A stretch of 64,000 bases of DNA from Dysgonamonadaceae bacterium. Its GTDB lineage: Bacteria; Bacteroidota; Bacteroidia; Bacteroidales; Azobacteroidaceae. Numbering within the stretch: position 1 is the stretch's first letter; every line of letters begins with the position of its first letter. Both the position numbers and the translations under genes were made by a program. The DNA is taken from NCBI GenBank assembly GCA_031272075.1, contig JAISUK010000067.1, positions 1-64,000 of the forward strand. The letters run 5' to 3'. This document shows positions 1 to 10,190 of this stretch, piece by piece. The notes below the pieces were generated by a model, which saw nothing but the letters and a program-made list of their open reading frames with translations, was not told the origin of the DNA and made no database searches.

Positions 1-40
1 CAAATCCCCAAAGTTGTGTGCAAATTGTGTGCAAATAAAA

Positions 41-78
41 ATCAAAAGAGGCTCGCAACTTCTTGCAAACCTCTCTGT
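41..78 (-). terminator. Putative intrinsic terminator downstream of the tRNA
   Basis: On the minus strand AGAGGTTTGCAAGAAGTTGCGAGCCTCTTTTGATTTTT: AGAGG/CCTCT and GCAA/TTGC stems followed by a T-rich run, just 3' of the tRNA. Confidence 0.6.
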
Positions 79-85
79 TTCAAAG

Positions 86-159
86 TGGTCCCACTAGGGC
101 TTGAACCTAGGACTCCCTGATTATGAGTCAGGTGCTCTAACCAACTGAGCTATGGGACC
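86..159 (-). tRNA. tRNA with CAU anticodon (Met or Ile2)
   Basis: Reverse complement GGTCCCATAGCTCAGTTGGTTAGAGCACCTGACTCATAATCAGGGAGTCCTAGGTTCAAGCCCTAGTGGGACC folds as a cloverleaf; anticodon loop CTCATAA; GGTTCAAGC T-arm. Confidence 0.95.
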
Positions 160-272
160 TGTTTTTGTAACATGTCTCATTTAAACAGGGACAAAGGTAA
201 AAAAAACTCTTGAGGATACAAGCGATACTCCAATATTTTTGTTTTATCTTTGCATTCTTAAAATATTCTATT

Positions 273-1769
273 ATGAGACGTAAGTTACTATTATTTGCGA
301 TTTTGATTACGGTATCGCATCTTTTTGTTTTTTCTCAGATTACTCCTAAGCGGGAGTTTCGCGGCGCGTGGATGCATGTCATCCACCAGCGACAGTATCA
401 ATCCATGAATTCCGATTCCATGAAACGCTATTTATCGTCGGCGTTGGACGATCTTCAGTCGATGCATATCAATGCGGTTGTTTTTCAGGTACGGCCAACA
501 GCAGACGCCTTTTATGCTTCCCAATTGGAACCCTGGAGCAGATACTTAACAGGAACACAAGGAAAACCACTGGATGATGGATTTGATCCGATGGAATTTA
601 TGATTTCGGAATGTCACAACCGGAATATGGAATTTCATGCCTGGTTGAATCCGTACCGAGTGACGTCTTTAGAGACCGATACTTTACACGAATCGCATAT
701 CTACTACCGTCATCCGGAATGGTTTGTCAGTTATGGAAATAAGCTTTATTTTGATCCGGGACTTCCCGAATCGCGCGATTTCATTTGCGAAGTCGTTAAG
801 GATATTGTCGGTCGTTATGATGTGGATGCCATTCACATGGATGATTATTTCTACCCCTATCCGGTTGCAGGTGAGGCATTCCCGGATGACGATAGTTTCC
901 GTAAATATGCGCAGTCGCAAGGTTTTTCCGCAGAACAGCGTGACGATTGGCGTCGCAACAATGTGAACCTGTTGATCGAGCAGATCAAGCAAACAATTTT
1001 GTTGACAAAACCTTGGGTGCGCTTTGGAATCAGTCCTTTCGGAATCTACCGGAATAAAAAGAACACGCCTGATGGTTCGGGCAGCGATACCAACGGACTT
1101 CAGAACTACGATGATCTGTATGCCGACATCAAACTGTGGGTAGAAAAAGGATGGATAGATTACAACCTGCCGCAACTTTACTGGGAAATCGGGCATCCGC
1201 GTGCCGATTATGAAGTATTGATTAAATGGTGGAGCAGAAATAATTATGGAGCGCATTTGTATATCGGCCAGGCAGTTTCGAGTACGATGAGAGATTCGCA
1301 ATTGGCTGCCAAAATGGAATTGGAACGTACTTTGCCGGCGGTTTACGGTAATTGTTTCTGGCCTGCATACGAATTGTTGAAGAATACAAGAGGCGTTGCC
1401 GACAGCCTGCGTACCGATTATCAACAATATCCTGCGCTGATTCCTGCTTACTTGCATCTGCACCGAAAAGCGCCCAAAGATGTCAAATCGTTGAAAGCCG
1501 AATGGACACCGGAAGGCTATAAACTCCACTGGAAACGGAACGGAGATATCCGCGATCCGGAAAAAGCCCAGTATTTCGTGATTTACAAATTTGAGGACAA
1601 AGAAAAAGTCAATTTGGAAGATCCATCCAAAATCGTGAAAATCACCCGCGAAGAGGAATTATTGTTGCCCTACAGCGATGGGAAACGAAAAGTCAAATAT
1701 GTCGTCACCTCCGTCGACCGGTTTCATAACGAGACGAAAAAAGGAAAATCGAAGACGGTGAAACTCTGA
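273..1769 (+). CDS. Family 10 glycosylhydrolase-like (GHL10/DUF187) secreted protein
   Basis: ORF 210-1769; internal ATG at 273 gives signal peptide MRRKLLLFAILITVSHLFVFS; motif REFRGAWMHV...NAVVFQVRPTADAFY...HAWLNPYRV. Confidence 0.85.
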   Translation: MRRKLLLFAILITVSHLFVFSQITPKREFRGAWMHVIHQRQYQSMNSDSMKRYLSSALDDLQSMHINAVVFQVRPTADAFYASQLEPWSRYLTGTQGKPLDDGFDPMEFMISECHNRNMEFHAWLNPYRVTSLETDTLHESHIYYRHPEWFVSYGNKLYFDPGLPESRDFICEVVKDIVGRYDVDAIHMDDYFYPYPVAGEAFPDDDSFRKYAQSQGFSAEQRDDWRRNNVNLLIEQIKQTILLTKPWVRFGISPFGIYRNKKNTPDGSGSDTNGLQNYDDLYADIKLWVEKGWIDYNLPQLYWEIGHPRADYEVLIKWWSRNNYGAHLYIGQAVSSTMRDSQLAAKMELERTLPAVYGNCFWPAYELLKNTRGVADSLRTDYQQYPALIPAYLHLHRKAPKDVKSLKAEWTPEGYKLHWKRNGDIRDPEKAQYFVIYKFEDKEKVNLEDPSKIVKITREEELLLPYSDGKRKVKYVVTSVDRFHNETKKGKSKTVKL

Positions 1770-1789
1770 TTGCCGTCGTTTTCCGGGAA

Positions 1790-4700
1790 TTATACTGTCT
1801 GTATCCGGTCGATTTCCACATACCAGATGAAAGCGTTGATATCCGGGTAGTTCATTTTTTGCAGCAGGGCGATATAGCGTTTCATCTGTTCCAGGTGCGC
1901 CGGTTGAGGTTTGCCGAATTTGTAGTCGATGATTACTGTTTTATCCTCCGACAACAAGATCCGGTCGGGACGCAGGTGCGTCATTGTTCCGTTGAGCTCG
2001 GTCAGGATTGTACATTCGTTGTAGATTTTGTATTTGTCTGAAAACCAGTCTTCCACATGCGCATTTTGGATAGATTTCCTCACTTTCCGGATGTATTCCG
2101 CTTTTTCGGAAGGGAGGATCATGCCGTCGAATATCAGCAGGTTGACGGCCTGTTCGATATCGTTCATTGTCCGGATACGTGAAAACAAGGCATGCATGAT
2201 ATTCCCATACAAAGTATAATTGTCTTGGGAGTCCGAATCGTCCGACCAAACAAATTCGCGGGAATTATTTGACTGTTTGAAAATCGGTCTGTCCGGATCA
2301 AATGTCTCCGACACGAATCCGATATTGAGCGGTAGCGGTTTTTGTTTCAACAGATTGTCTGTTTGCTGTTCAACGAGGAGGTCTTTGGCCGCCAAAGCGC
2401 CCGTTGCATACGAACCGGAGTCGCATCCCTGATCTTTCACCCAGAGCGACAGGAGGTCGGCCACCGTTTTGATGTTCGCGCAAGATTCCAGATCTTTTTT
2501 TTCTTTCGCGAGAATCAATAAATGGTGTTCGGCGCGGGTAAACGCCACGTATAGCAGATTGAGATTATCCATCCAACTCAACAGGGTCTCTTTCATGTAT
2601 TCCGAAGAAAAAACCGTATCGGCCATTTTGGAAGTGTATTTCACCGGAAGCAGTTTCAAGTCGTAAAGATCCGCTTTCGGTCCGCACCAGACGATGGGAT
2701 TTTTTTTCGGAAAAAGTTCCCAGTCACAGAAAGGAAGCAGCACGGTATGAAACTGTAGTCCTTTCGATTTATGAATGGTGATTGCACGGATGCCATCGAT
2801 GGAAACCCCTGAGGGTGCGGGTTTGCGTTGCAATTCTTCATCCCAGTAACGTAAAAAAGAGTGGATATCGGAAGGCGATTCCCGCAGGTAATTCGTCAGA
2901 TTGTCATAAAACGAAAACATATAATTGCTTTGTCCGGGTATCTGCTTCAGATCAAAAAGCCGGTATAAATGCCCTGAAAGTTCCGATAACGGCAGTTGAA
3001 CCGATTGTTCTTCCGGAACGATGGAAGGATCCAATCCTTGCTCCTGCAAATAAAACGCTAGTCTGGCACGAAACAGGGCGGTCGAAGGATTTGACAATAC
3101 CCGCATCGCCTCGATGAGGATACGCAGGGCAGGAGAAGAACTCAATTGGAAGGCTTCATCTGAAACGATGGTGAGGTAATGGTCGGCGGCCAGTTCTACG
3201 TATGATTCCCGTTGCGATGCCAGGTATTCGGCTATCCGGATGATGATTTTATTTGTGCGGGTCAGGATACAGATTGAACCTGCCGGAATTCCTTTGCTGC
3301 GCAACTCTTGCAGTTGATCTAACAGCCGACTCAATACCAGGTCTTCATATTTTCCATCTTCCGATTTGTCGGGAAAAAAATCCACGGAGACATAGCCGCG
3401 GGTTGCAATTTTGGGCGATTGCTGGACGACCTCCGAGGGTTTGTAAGCGTACTCGAAAGGCGATTCTTCCTGAGTGCCGAACAAGATGGACTGTTTGAGG
3501 CTCAATTGTGATGCCGCAAAAGTAAAAAATTGGTTGTTGAAATCAATGATCTGTCGTTCACTGCGGAAATTTTTGTCCAAGGTGCACGGCGTGACCTGCA
3601 ATTCCTGCCCGATCCCGTTCAGGATGGTCCAGTCGCCGTTGCGCCACCTGTAGATCGACTGCTTTACGTCTCCCACAATCAAGCTAAACAGATTCCTTGA
3701 CAGGATCTCTGAAAGCAATGATTTGAAATTTTCCCATTGGATACGCGAAGTATCCTGAAATTCGTCTATCATGACGTGTCTGATTTCTGCGCCGATCTTT
3801 TCAAAAATGAACGGGGCGTCCGAATCATCGATCATGTAGTTGAGGAATCGGGCGGTATCCGACAGCATGAACCGGTTGTTTTCGCTATTCAGACGACTGA
3901 TGACACGCGTGATGTCCCAAATCAATCCCAATTGATGGAGATTTTCTGTGATCATCTTGGAATTGAGGAAAGTGCGTAAAGTCTGCAACGACTGATTGAG
4001 CAGCGGCAACCATTCGTTTGTGGCCAGTGCAATGATTTCCGCTTTCATATTGGTTTTTGACGCAGGCCATTTTTCCGGACTTTCACGACATGCTTCGATG
4101 GTCGCTTTGTTGGTATCGACGCTCTGTGGATCGTCTGATGCAAGGGCTTTAAAGAAATTGAGCACAGTGCCGTTTCTGTTGAAATCCGAATAATTCAGAC
4201 CAAGGTCGGTCAGTTGTTTCGACAGAGCGGCAAAGGTCGTTTTGAAAAAATGGCGGCATTGATTCTGGACGCGCGTATGCTGTTGCAACAGTTGCTTAAA
4301 CAAGTTGGGATTTTCGTCGATCTGCTGTTTCAGTTCCTGTTCGTGTTCCTGAAAAAATTCTTTGTAGATACACCGGCTGAAAGAGGTCAAGTCGCGATCA
4401 ATACGCCAGTTGCTTCCATCGTCTAATTTATTTTCTATATACGTCATCAGCCAGTTGAGCAACTGCGCGTCTTCATTTGCTTGTTCGATCAGTAAATCGA
4501 CTGCTTCAGATAAAACCTTATCTGTATCCATTTCCAGGTTGAAACGGGAACATTTTCCCAATTCCCTGGCCAGGTTTTTCAATACTTTCTGAAAGAAACT
4601 GTCGATGGTCGTGATATGCAACCGACTGTAATCATGGAAAATCGACTGCAATATCAGTGTTGATTTTTCCCGGATTTCCTCATTACTCATTGGCTTCCCT

Positions 4701-4951
4701 TCGTCTCGCAAGGCTTTGCTGAGCGAATCTCTGAAGGTTGCCGAATCGTCGCAGTCGAATGCCAATCCGTATAATTCCGAAAGAATCCGGTCTTTCATTT
4801 CGCCGGTCGCATCTTTAGTGAATGTCACGGCCAGGATATGGCGGTGCGTTTTTTCCGGATAATTGACCAGTAATTCGCGGATGTATTCCAGCGCCAGGGT
4901 ATACGTTTTCCCTGAACCGGCGGATGCTTTATATATTTTCAGATTGGACAT
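1790..4951 (-). CDS. UvrD/RecB-like helicase-nuclease, AddA-type
   Basis: Walker A KASAGSGKTYTLALEY at N-terminus (start MSNLKIYK at 4951), IDEFQDTSRIQW, C-terminal RecB-like nuclease motif VIIDYKFGK. Confidence 0.88.
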   Translation of the reverse strand: MSNLKIYKASAGSGKTYTLALEYIRELLVNYPEKTHRHILAVTFTKDATGEMKDRILSELYGLAFDCDDSATFRDSLSKALRDEGKPMSNEEIREKSTLILQSIFHDYSRLHITTIDSFFQKVLKNLARELGKCSRFNLEMDTDKVLSEAVDLLIEQANEDAQLLNWLMTYIENKLDDGSNWRIDRDLTSFSRCIYKEFFQEHEQELKQQIDENPNLFKQLLQQHTRVQNQCRHFFKTTFAALSKQLTDLGLNYSDFNRNGTVLNFFKALASDDPQSVDTNKATIEACRESPEKWPASKTNMKAEIIALATNEWLPLLNQSLQTLRTFLNSKMITENLHQLGLIWDITRVISRLNSENNRFMLSDTARFLNYMIDDSDAPFIFEKIGAEIRHVMIDEFQDTSRIQWENFKSLLSEILSRNLFSLIVGDVKQSIYRWRNGDWTILNGIGQELQVTPCTLDKNFRSERQIIDFNNQFFTFAASQLSLKQSILFGTQEESPFEYAYKPSEVVQQSPKIATRGYVSVDFFPDKSEDGKYEDLVLSRLLDQLQELRSKGIPAGSICILTRTNKIIIRIAEYLASQRESYVELAADHYLTIVSDEAFQLSSSPALRILIEAMRVLSNPSTALFRARLAFYLQEQGLDPSIVPEEQSVQLPLSELSGHLYRLFDLKQIPGQSNYMFSFYDNLTNYLRESPSDIHSFLRYWDEELQRKPAPSGVSIDGIRAITIHKSKGLQFHTVLLPFCDWELFPKKNPIVWCGPKADLYDLKLLPVKYTSKMADTVFSSEYMKETLLSWMDNLNLLYVAFTRAEHHLLILAKEKKDLESCANIKTVADLLSLWVKDQGCDSGSYATGALAAKDLLVEQQTDNLLKQKPLPLNIGFVSETFDPDRPIFKQSNNSREFVWSDDSDSQDNYTLYGNIMHALFSRIRTMNDIEQAVNLLIFDGMILPSEKAEYIRKVRKSIQNAHVEDWFSDKYKIYNECTILTELNGTMTHLRPDRILLSEDKTVIIDYKFGKPQPAHLEQMKRYIALLQKMNYPDINAFIWYVEIDRIQTV

Positions 4952-7848
4952 CATGATCGACCGCATAAGTTTTTGAAATCACAATAGCTGCATTTAGCAG
5001 AAAAAGCTGTCTGAACAAACGGGATGTCCGGATTGAACAATTCCGCAATCTTGGGGATAAACGCTTCTTCAAAAGCCGTATTCAGTGTCCGGAAATCCGA
5101 GATCGGTTCTTTCTCGAAAGCGATCACCGGCGAATAGTCGTCTTTTCCGGCTTCCTGTAAATAAAACAATGCCGGAACAACCGGTAGATCGTATTTGCCC
5201 TCTTTGATGAGGACAGAGGCATATATGAAAGTTTGCAGGACATGCGCCGCTCGACTGTCTTTGGGTGCAACCAGATCGTCCATCGTCTTGAAAGTCTTAT
5301 GTTTACCGCTCGTTTTATAATCGATGATGTAGCATGTTCCGTCTTTTTCCTCAAATCGATCCACGATGCCGCTGATTTTCAGGGAAGCGTTCCATGCTTC
5401 CAGTTTGAAATTACCTAAAACACGGTGTTCCAACCCGCGGATAATGAACGGAGTCCGTTGTTTGTCAATCTCAATCAGTCGATGCAGCAAATGGCAGACC
5501 ACCTTGAAGTTGATCAATTGTTCGCCGTTGTATTGGCCCAAGTCTATTTGCCGATTTTTGAAATATGCAATCGTGAATGCTTGATTCACAATTCGTTCTG
5601 TCAAGTGTGGCCATTTCAGATAGGGATCCAAATCCGCTTCGCGAACCAAGAATGAATCCGCGTCGTGCTGTCCGTTGTTTCGTGCAATTTCGCGATATAG
5701 CAATTCCGCCGCCTTATGAAAGAGGGTGCCGAAGATGGCATTGTCCAGTTCGTCGGTCAATTCTTCCTCGGGCATTAATTCTTCGATGTACTGGAAATAA
5801 AATTGGAGCGGGCAGTCGATGAATTTGTTGATTGCAGATGGAGACAACCGTATGGAATCGGGATTTATCAACGAATCGTATTTCCCCCTGATTTTAGACA
5901 TGAGCGCGTCGTCTTTCCGGATTTCAATCGTTTTCGTTGGTAGCGGAATCAGTGGTGTTTGAATAGAGAAACGTTTGATATTCAATCGTTTGTCAATCAG
6001 CAATTGGAGAATAAATCGGCTCATTTCGGCTTTACCCAATTGTGTTTTGTCGGTAGAATATACCAAAGTCACTTTTTTTGCACGTTGAATCAACCGATAG
6101 AAATAATACGCATAGATCGAATCCTGATGTTCAAACGTACTCATTTCAAAATGTTTACGAAGGAATTGCGGGATAAAAGTATTGTCGTCGGAGGTGCCCG
6201 GCATAAAGCCTTCGTTGACGCTCAGCAACAGCAAGTGATCGAAATCAAGCGCACGGGTTTCCAACATGCCCATAATCTGTAAGCCTCTCACAGGTTCGCC
6301 GTGAAATGGGACCTGCGTCGATGCATTAATTTTTTTTAACAAACGGAAAAATGTCACTTTCTCAATGCGGAGTTCTCCGGAGGAGATCAATCCGTACAGG
6401 CGGTTCAACAACTGATAAGCCCTGAAGACGGATTCACGATACAACCCGCCGTAGATATCGTCTTCTTTTTCAGTGCCTTTCATCGCTTTTCCAAGGCGGC
6501 GGATGAGTGTCAGCAGGTAGTTGGCCAAATCTGTCACATCGCTCGTGTTTCGGAAGATTTCTTTATCAATCAGTGTTTCCTGCGAAGGGAAAAACAGATT
6601 GCTTTGCAACAGCTCTTTTTCTACCGATTTTGCTTCAGGGAGAATCAGTTGCGTATATGGATGTCGCAATACCGGCAGCACGTATTTATACCTGAATGCC
6701 TGCCGAGATGGCGATATCCCCTTGATTTGCAGCTCCAGAAGTGCGTACAGAAAACTGGTGACCGGCGTTTGCGCGATCGGAAATCCCATGGTAATATTGA
6801 CGTTCGCTACCTGCTTCGGGGGAATGCTGTGCATGACGACCGGCAGCAGCTGTTCGTTGCACAAAACGATGGCGGAATCCGGCTTTGTGAATGCCTGAGG
6901 ATGGCTGATAGCGTCCAGCCAGGGAGCGATAGCAGCCGATTGTCCGCTTTCGGAAGCCGAATGAATGATGGTGATTTCCTTTTCGGGCGAAAGCAGACAG
7001 TCGAACGGCGACTTGTCGATGGCCGAACCGAACTTCCGGAGGTTGTGTGCCAGGAAATTCCCGGCCTCGTTTCTCGCATTTCCTTTCTCGTCGAGATAAT
7101 AGAGATCGGTATCCCAATAGAATAACGATTTGTCTTTGAGTCGGCTGAAGAGTTGTTCTTCGCATTTGTTCAACACATTGAATCCGGCAAAGACGTAGCT
7201 GTCGTGCGAAAAAACATGCGAGTCATTTTCCAGTGCGCGACGCATCATCATTCCCGGATACGCGAGTTGTTCGTTTTCCAGTTGCGCCTGATAGGTTTGG
7301 TACACTTCTCCCAACATGTTCCAGATCGACCAGAATGCTGTCTGAAGCGAAGAATTTCCCTGGAAAGTCTGTCGAAAATAACGCGCCAATGCTTCCAATT
7401 GTGATTCATTCAGGTGGTTGAAATCGTCTTTCAGCGCGTCAAGATCTTGCAGATTGCTGAATAGCAAGCGTGTATTAACCAATTGCTTGTCGATGTCGTC
7501 AAAATCGCGAAGTAAAATTTCCCCGAAAGCATAAAATTCGTCCAGCGATTCTGCAACGGACGATTTGCCGACTTTGTCCTGATGTACCTGGATATAAGCC
7601 TTATACAATTCACAAACCAGTTTGATCGGATCGGCCGGACGCAGCGTTGTCATTTGCCGGAACAAGTCGTCTATAGCGTAATAGGTAGGCGCCCATACCG
7701 GTTCGTGGACATGCTCGTAGAGATAATTATTGAAGAACAGACGCATCCGACGATTTGGAAAAATCACCGCAACGTCGGCCAGATTTGTCCCGAATCGGGA
7801 AATCAGATCCTCTGCCACAATACTCAAAAACGACTTCAAATCAGCCAT
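4951..7848 (-). CDS. PD-(D/E)XK nuclease family protein, AddB-like
   Basis: C-terminal nuclease IIDYKTSGKHK; Fe-S-type cysteines INKFIDCPLQFYF...CSYCDFKNLC; directly upstream of the AddA-like gene. Confidence 0.85.
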   Translation of the reverse strand: MADLKSFLSIVAEDLISRFGTNLADVAVIFPNRRMRLFFNNYLYEHVHEPVWAPTYYAIDDLFRQMTTLRPADPIKLVCELYKAYIQVHQDKVGKSSVAESLDEFYAFGEILLRDFDDIDKQLVNTRLLFSNLQDLDALKDDFNHLNESQLEALARYFRQTFQGNSSLQTAFWSIWNMLGEVYQTYQAQLENEQLAYPGMMMRRALENDSHVFSHDSYVFAGFNVLNKCEEQLFSRLKDKSLFYWDTDLYYLDEKGNARNEAGNFLAHNLRKFGSAIDKSPFDCLLSPEKEITIIHSASESGQSAAIAPWLDAISHPQAFTKPDSAIVLCNEQLLPVVMHSIPPKQVANVNITMGFPIAQTPVTSFLYALLELQIKGISPSRQAFRYKYVLPVLRHPYTQLILPEAKSVEKELLQSNLFFPSQETLIDKEIFRNTSDVTDLANYLLTLIRRLGKAMKGTEKEDDIYGGLYRESVFRAYQLLNRLYGLISSGELRIEKVTFFRLLKKINASTQVPFHGEPVRGLQIMGMLETRALDFDHLLLLSVNEGFMPGTSDDNTFIPQFLRKHFEMSTFEHQDSIYAYYFYRLIQRAKKVTLVYSTDKTQLGKAEMSRFILQLLIDKRLNIKRFSIQTPLIPLPTKTIEIRKDDALMSKIRGKYDSLINPDSIRLSPSAINKFIDCPLQFYFQYIEELMPEEELTDELDNAIFGTLFHKAAELLYREIARNNGQHDADSFLVREADLDPYLKWPHLTERIVNQAFTIAYFKNRQIDLGQYNGEQLINFKVVCHLLHRLIEIDKQRTPFIIRGLEHRVLGNFKLEAWNASLKISGIVDRFEEKDGTCYIIDYKTSGKHKTFKTMDDLVAPKDSRAAHVLQTFIYASVLIKEGKYDLPVVPALFYLQEAGKDDYSPVIAFEKEPISDFRTLNTAFEEAFIPKIAELFNPDIPFVQTAFSAKCSYCDFKNLCGRS

Positions 7849-7858
7849 AGCTCACCAC

Positions 7859-7904
7859 TTCTAACTTCTAATTTCTAACTCCTAACTCCTAACTCCTAAC
7901 TCCC
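7859..7904. repeat. Heptanucleotide tandem repeat (TTCTAAC/TCCTAAC)n
   Basis: TTCTAAC TTCTAAT TTCTAAC TCCTAAC TCCTAAC TCCTAAC TCC read directly. Confidence 0.9.
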
Positions 7905-10106
7905 TCAGTACCTGCTAACTTGTTTTACTCCCTTCACAGCCTTGATTTTTTTTATCAACGAATCCATTGCGTTTGTATTGTTCAGCATTACCGTGATATT
8001 TCCCTGAAATAATCCGTCGACCGGATCAATATTGATGGAACGCAGTTCCATCCCGTTTTCTTTCGAGATGATGGAGGTGATGTTGGTGACAATGCCGATG
8101 TCGTCGCGCCCAACCACCCGCAACGTGACGGGGTAGTTTGAACCCGACTTGCCAGACCAGCGGGCGCTCACAACCCGATAGCCAAACCGATTGAACATGG
8201 CGGGGGCGTTCGGACAATTCGTCCGGTGGATTTTGATGCCTTGGGAGGAAACAAATCCGAAAATATCGTCGCCATAGATCGGATTACAACATTTTGACAA
8301 TTTATATTCTACGCCCGTCAGGTTCTGATCGATGGTCAATACATCCTCCTGATTGGCCAGTTCTTCGGCCGGAATAAACGCATGGTAGTTCTCCAGACTG
8401 CGTTCGGAATGTTCCTGTAGTTCGGTTTCTTTCTTTTCCAATTCCAGGTATTGATCAATGACCGTATTGACGTCCAATCGTTCGTTGGCGATGTCGGCAT
8501 AAAAATCCGTCACCGTTTTATATCCCTTTTTCTTGATCAGTCGCATCAGCCGTGCTTCGTCTTCGTCCAGCTTTCGATTTTTGAATCTTCTGTGTAACAG
8601 TTCTTTAGCGAACTCAACCTGCTTTGCTGACTGTTCTTTGAGCGACTGTTTGATCTTTATCCGGGCTTTGGAAGTGACGGCAAAATTCAGCCAATCTTGT
8701 TTCGGGGTCTGATTGGGGGATGTCTGAATGTCGACCTGATCTCCGCTTCGCAATTTGTGTTTAATCGTCACATTTTTGCCGTTTATCTTCGCGGAAACGC
8801 ATTTAGATCCCAGCTTAGAATGGATGGCGAAAGCAAAATCCAGTACAGTAGCATCTTTCGGTAATTTAAACAAATCTCCTTTGGGCGTAAATGCAAATAT
8901 TTCTTCGTCATAGAGATCCAACTTGAAATCGTGAATCAAGTCGGCAGGTGAAGAATCTTTGTTTTCCAACACTTCCCGGATGCCATTGAGCCAATCGTCC
9001 AAGCCATTTTCACTTTTGAGGCCTTTGTATTTCCAGTGTGCTGCCAGCCCTCTTTCAGCCACTTCATCCATCCGTTTCGAACGAATCTGCACTTCCACCC
9101 AGCGGCCTTGTGGCCCCAAGACCGTCGTGTGCAACGATTCATATCCATTGCTTTTGGGAATGGAGAGCCAGTCTTTTAGCCTGTTGGGATTGGGCTGGTA
9201 CATATCGGTGATCACAGAATAGACCTGCCAACATTCCGCTTTTTCTTTTTCCGGCGTAGTGTCCAGGATGACCCGGATAGCAAACAGATCATAGATGGAT
9301 TCAAACTCAATCTTTTGTTTCAGCAGTTTGTTGCGAATGGAATGAATAGATTTTGTCCGCCCCTTGATGTCGAAATGAAGCCCCATCTCCCGCAGCCGCT
9401 TTTCTACCGGTTCGATAAAAGCATTGATGTATTGGTCGCGCGACCGTTTGGTTTCATTGATTTTTCGGGCGATCATGTCGTACATTTCGCGGTCTTGAAT
9501 TTTTAACGAAATGTCTTCCAATTCCGATTTTATCTGATACAGTCCGAGTTTATGTGCAAGCGGAGCATACAGGTAAGATGCTTCTACGGCGATTTTCAGC
9601 CGGTGCTCTTCGTTGCTGATTTCTTTCGACATGCGCATCAGACACAGGCGGTCAGCAATCATGATCAGAATGACACGGACATCTTCGGCAAACGACACCA
9701 GCAGTTTGCGGAAGTTGTCGGTTTCGATTGCAGCATTTTTGGCATACAGTTCGTTGGTCTTGATCAGTCCTTTGATGATTCGCGCCACGTCTTGGCCGTA
9801 TGTCTTTTCTACGCTATTCAAATCCAGTTTCCCTTCCATCACGGGGTTGTAGAGCAACAAGGCGATCAGGGATACGTGTTTCAGTCCGATCTCCTCCGCT
9901 ACAATCAGTGCGGTATGAATATTCCGTAACCACAGATTGAATCCGTACATATCCCGCAAGGAAGCACCGGAACTGATGGTCTCGTAGATCGTCTTCCGGA
10001 CTTTCCGGATATCGTCTAAAGACAAGGCATCGCCAACCGATTGAAGCAACCGGCGATAGGCGATAATTAATTCCTTATGCTCGTGCAGTGAAAATAAATT
10101 TTCCAT
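7905..10106 (-). CDS. RelA/SpoT family (p)ppGpp synthetase (RSH) with degenerate hydrolase motif
   Basis: Synthetase domain IKGRTKSIHSIRNKL...RLKDWLSIPKSNGYESLHTTV, TGS domain (EIFAFTPKGDLFKLPKDATVLDFAFAIHS), C-terminal ACT-like domain. Confidence 0.95.
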   Translation of the reverse strand: MENLFSLHEHKELIIAYRRLLQSVGDALSLDDIRKVRKTIYETISSGASLRDMYGFNLWLRNIHTALIVAEEIGLKHVSLIALLLYNPVMEGKLDLNSVEKTYGQDVARIIKGLIKTNELYAKNAAIETDNFRKLLVSFAEDVRVILIMIADRLCLMRMSKEISNEEHRLKIAVEASYLYAPLAHKLGLYQIKSELEDISLKIQDREMYDMIARKINETKRSRDQYINAFIEPVEKRLREMGLHFDIKGRTKSIHSIRNKLLKQKIEFESIYDLFAIRVILDTTPEKEKAECWQVYSVITDMYQPNPNRLKDWLSIPKSNGYESLHTTVLGPQGRWVEVQIRSKRMDEVAERGLAAHWKYKGLKSENGLDDWLNGIREVLENKDSSPADLIHDFKLDLYDEEIFAFTPKGDLFKLPKDATVLDFAFAIHSKLGSKCVSAKINGKNVTIKHKLRSGDQVDIQTSPNQTPKQDWLNFAVTSKARIKIKQSLKEQSAKQVEFAKELLHRRFKNRKLDEDEARLMRLIKKKGYKTVTDFYADIANERLDVNTVIDQYLELEKKETELQEHSERSLENYHAFIPAEELANQEDVLTIDQNLTGVEYKLSKCCNPIYGDDIFGFVSSQGIKIHRTNCPNAPAMFNRFGYRVVSARWSGKSGSNYPVTLRVVGRDDIGIVTNITSIISKENGMELRSINIDPVDGLFQGNITVMLNNTNAMDSLIKKIKAVKGVKQVSRY

Positions 10107-10134
10107 ATTCGATACAAAAATACAAACAATCTTG

Positions 10135-10165
10135 TTGTTTTTTTAATGTTGATTTCATAAATTTG
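10135..10165 (+). promoter_or_regulatory. Bacteroidota-type promoter upstream of DUF4301 gene
   Basis: TTG at 10135-10137, N20, TAAATTTG at 10158-10165 (TAnnTTTG consensus), ATG at 10191. Confidence 0.5.
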
Positions 10166-10190
10166 CGGTAAATGATAACTTTTTACCATT

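Noticed and set aside
1790-7848. AddAB-like pair considered as a phage-defence system
   Set aside because: Architecture fits the ordinary Bacteroidota recombinational repair helicase-nuclease; no defence neighbours.
7859-7904. Repeat considered as CRISPR-like
   Set aside because: Contiguous 7-bp units with no spacers; a simple tandem repeat.
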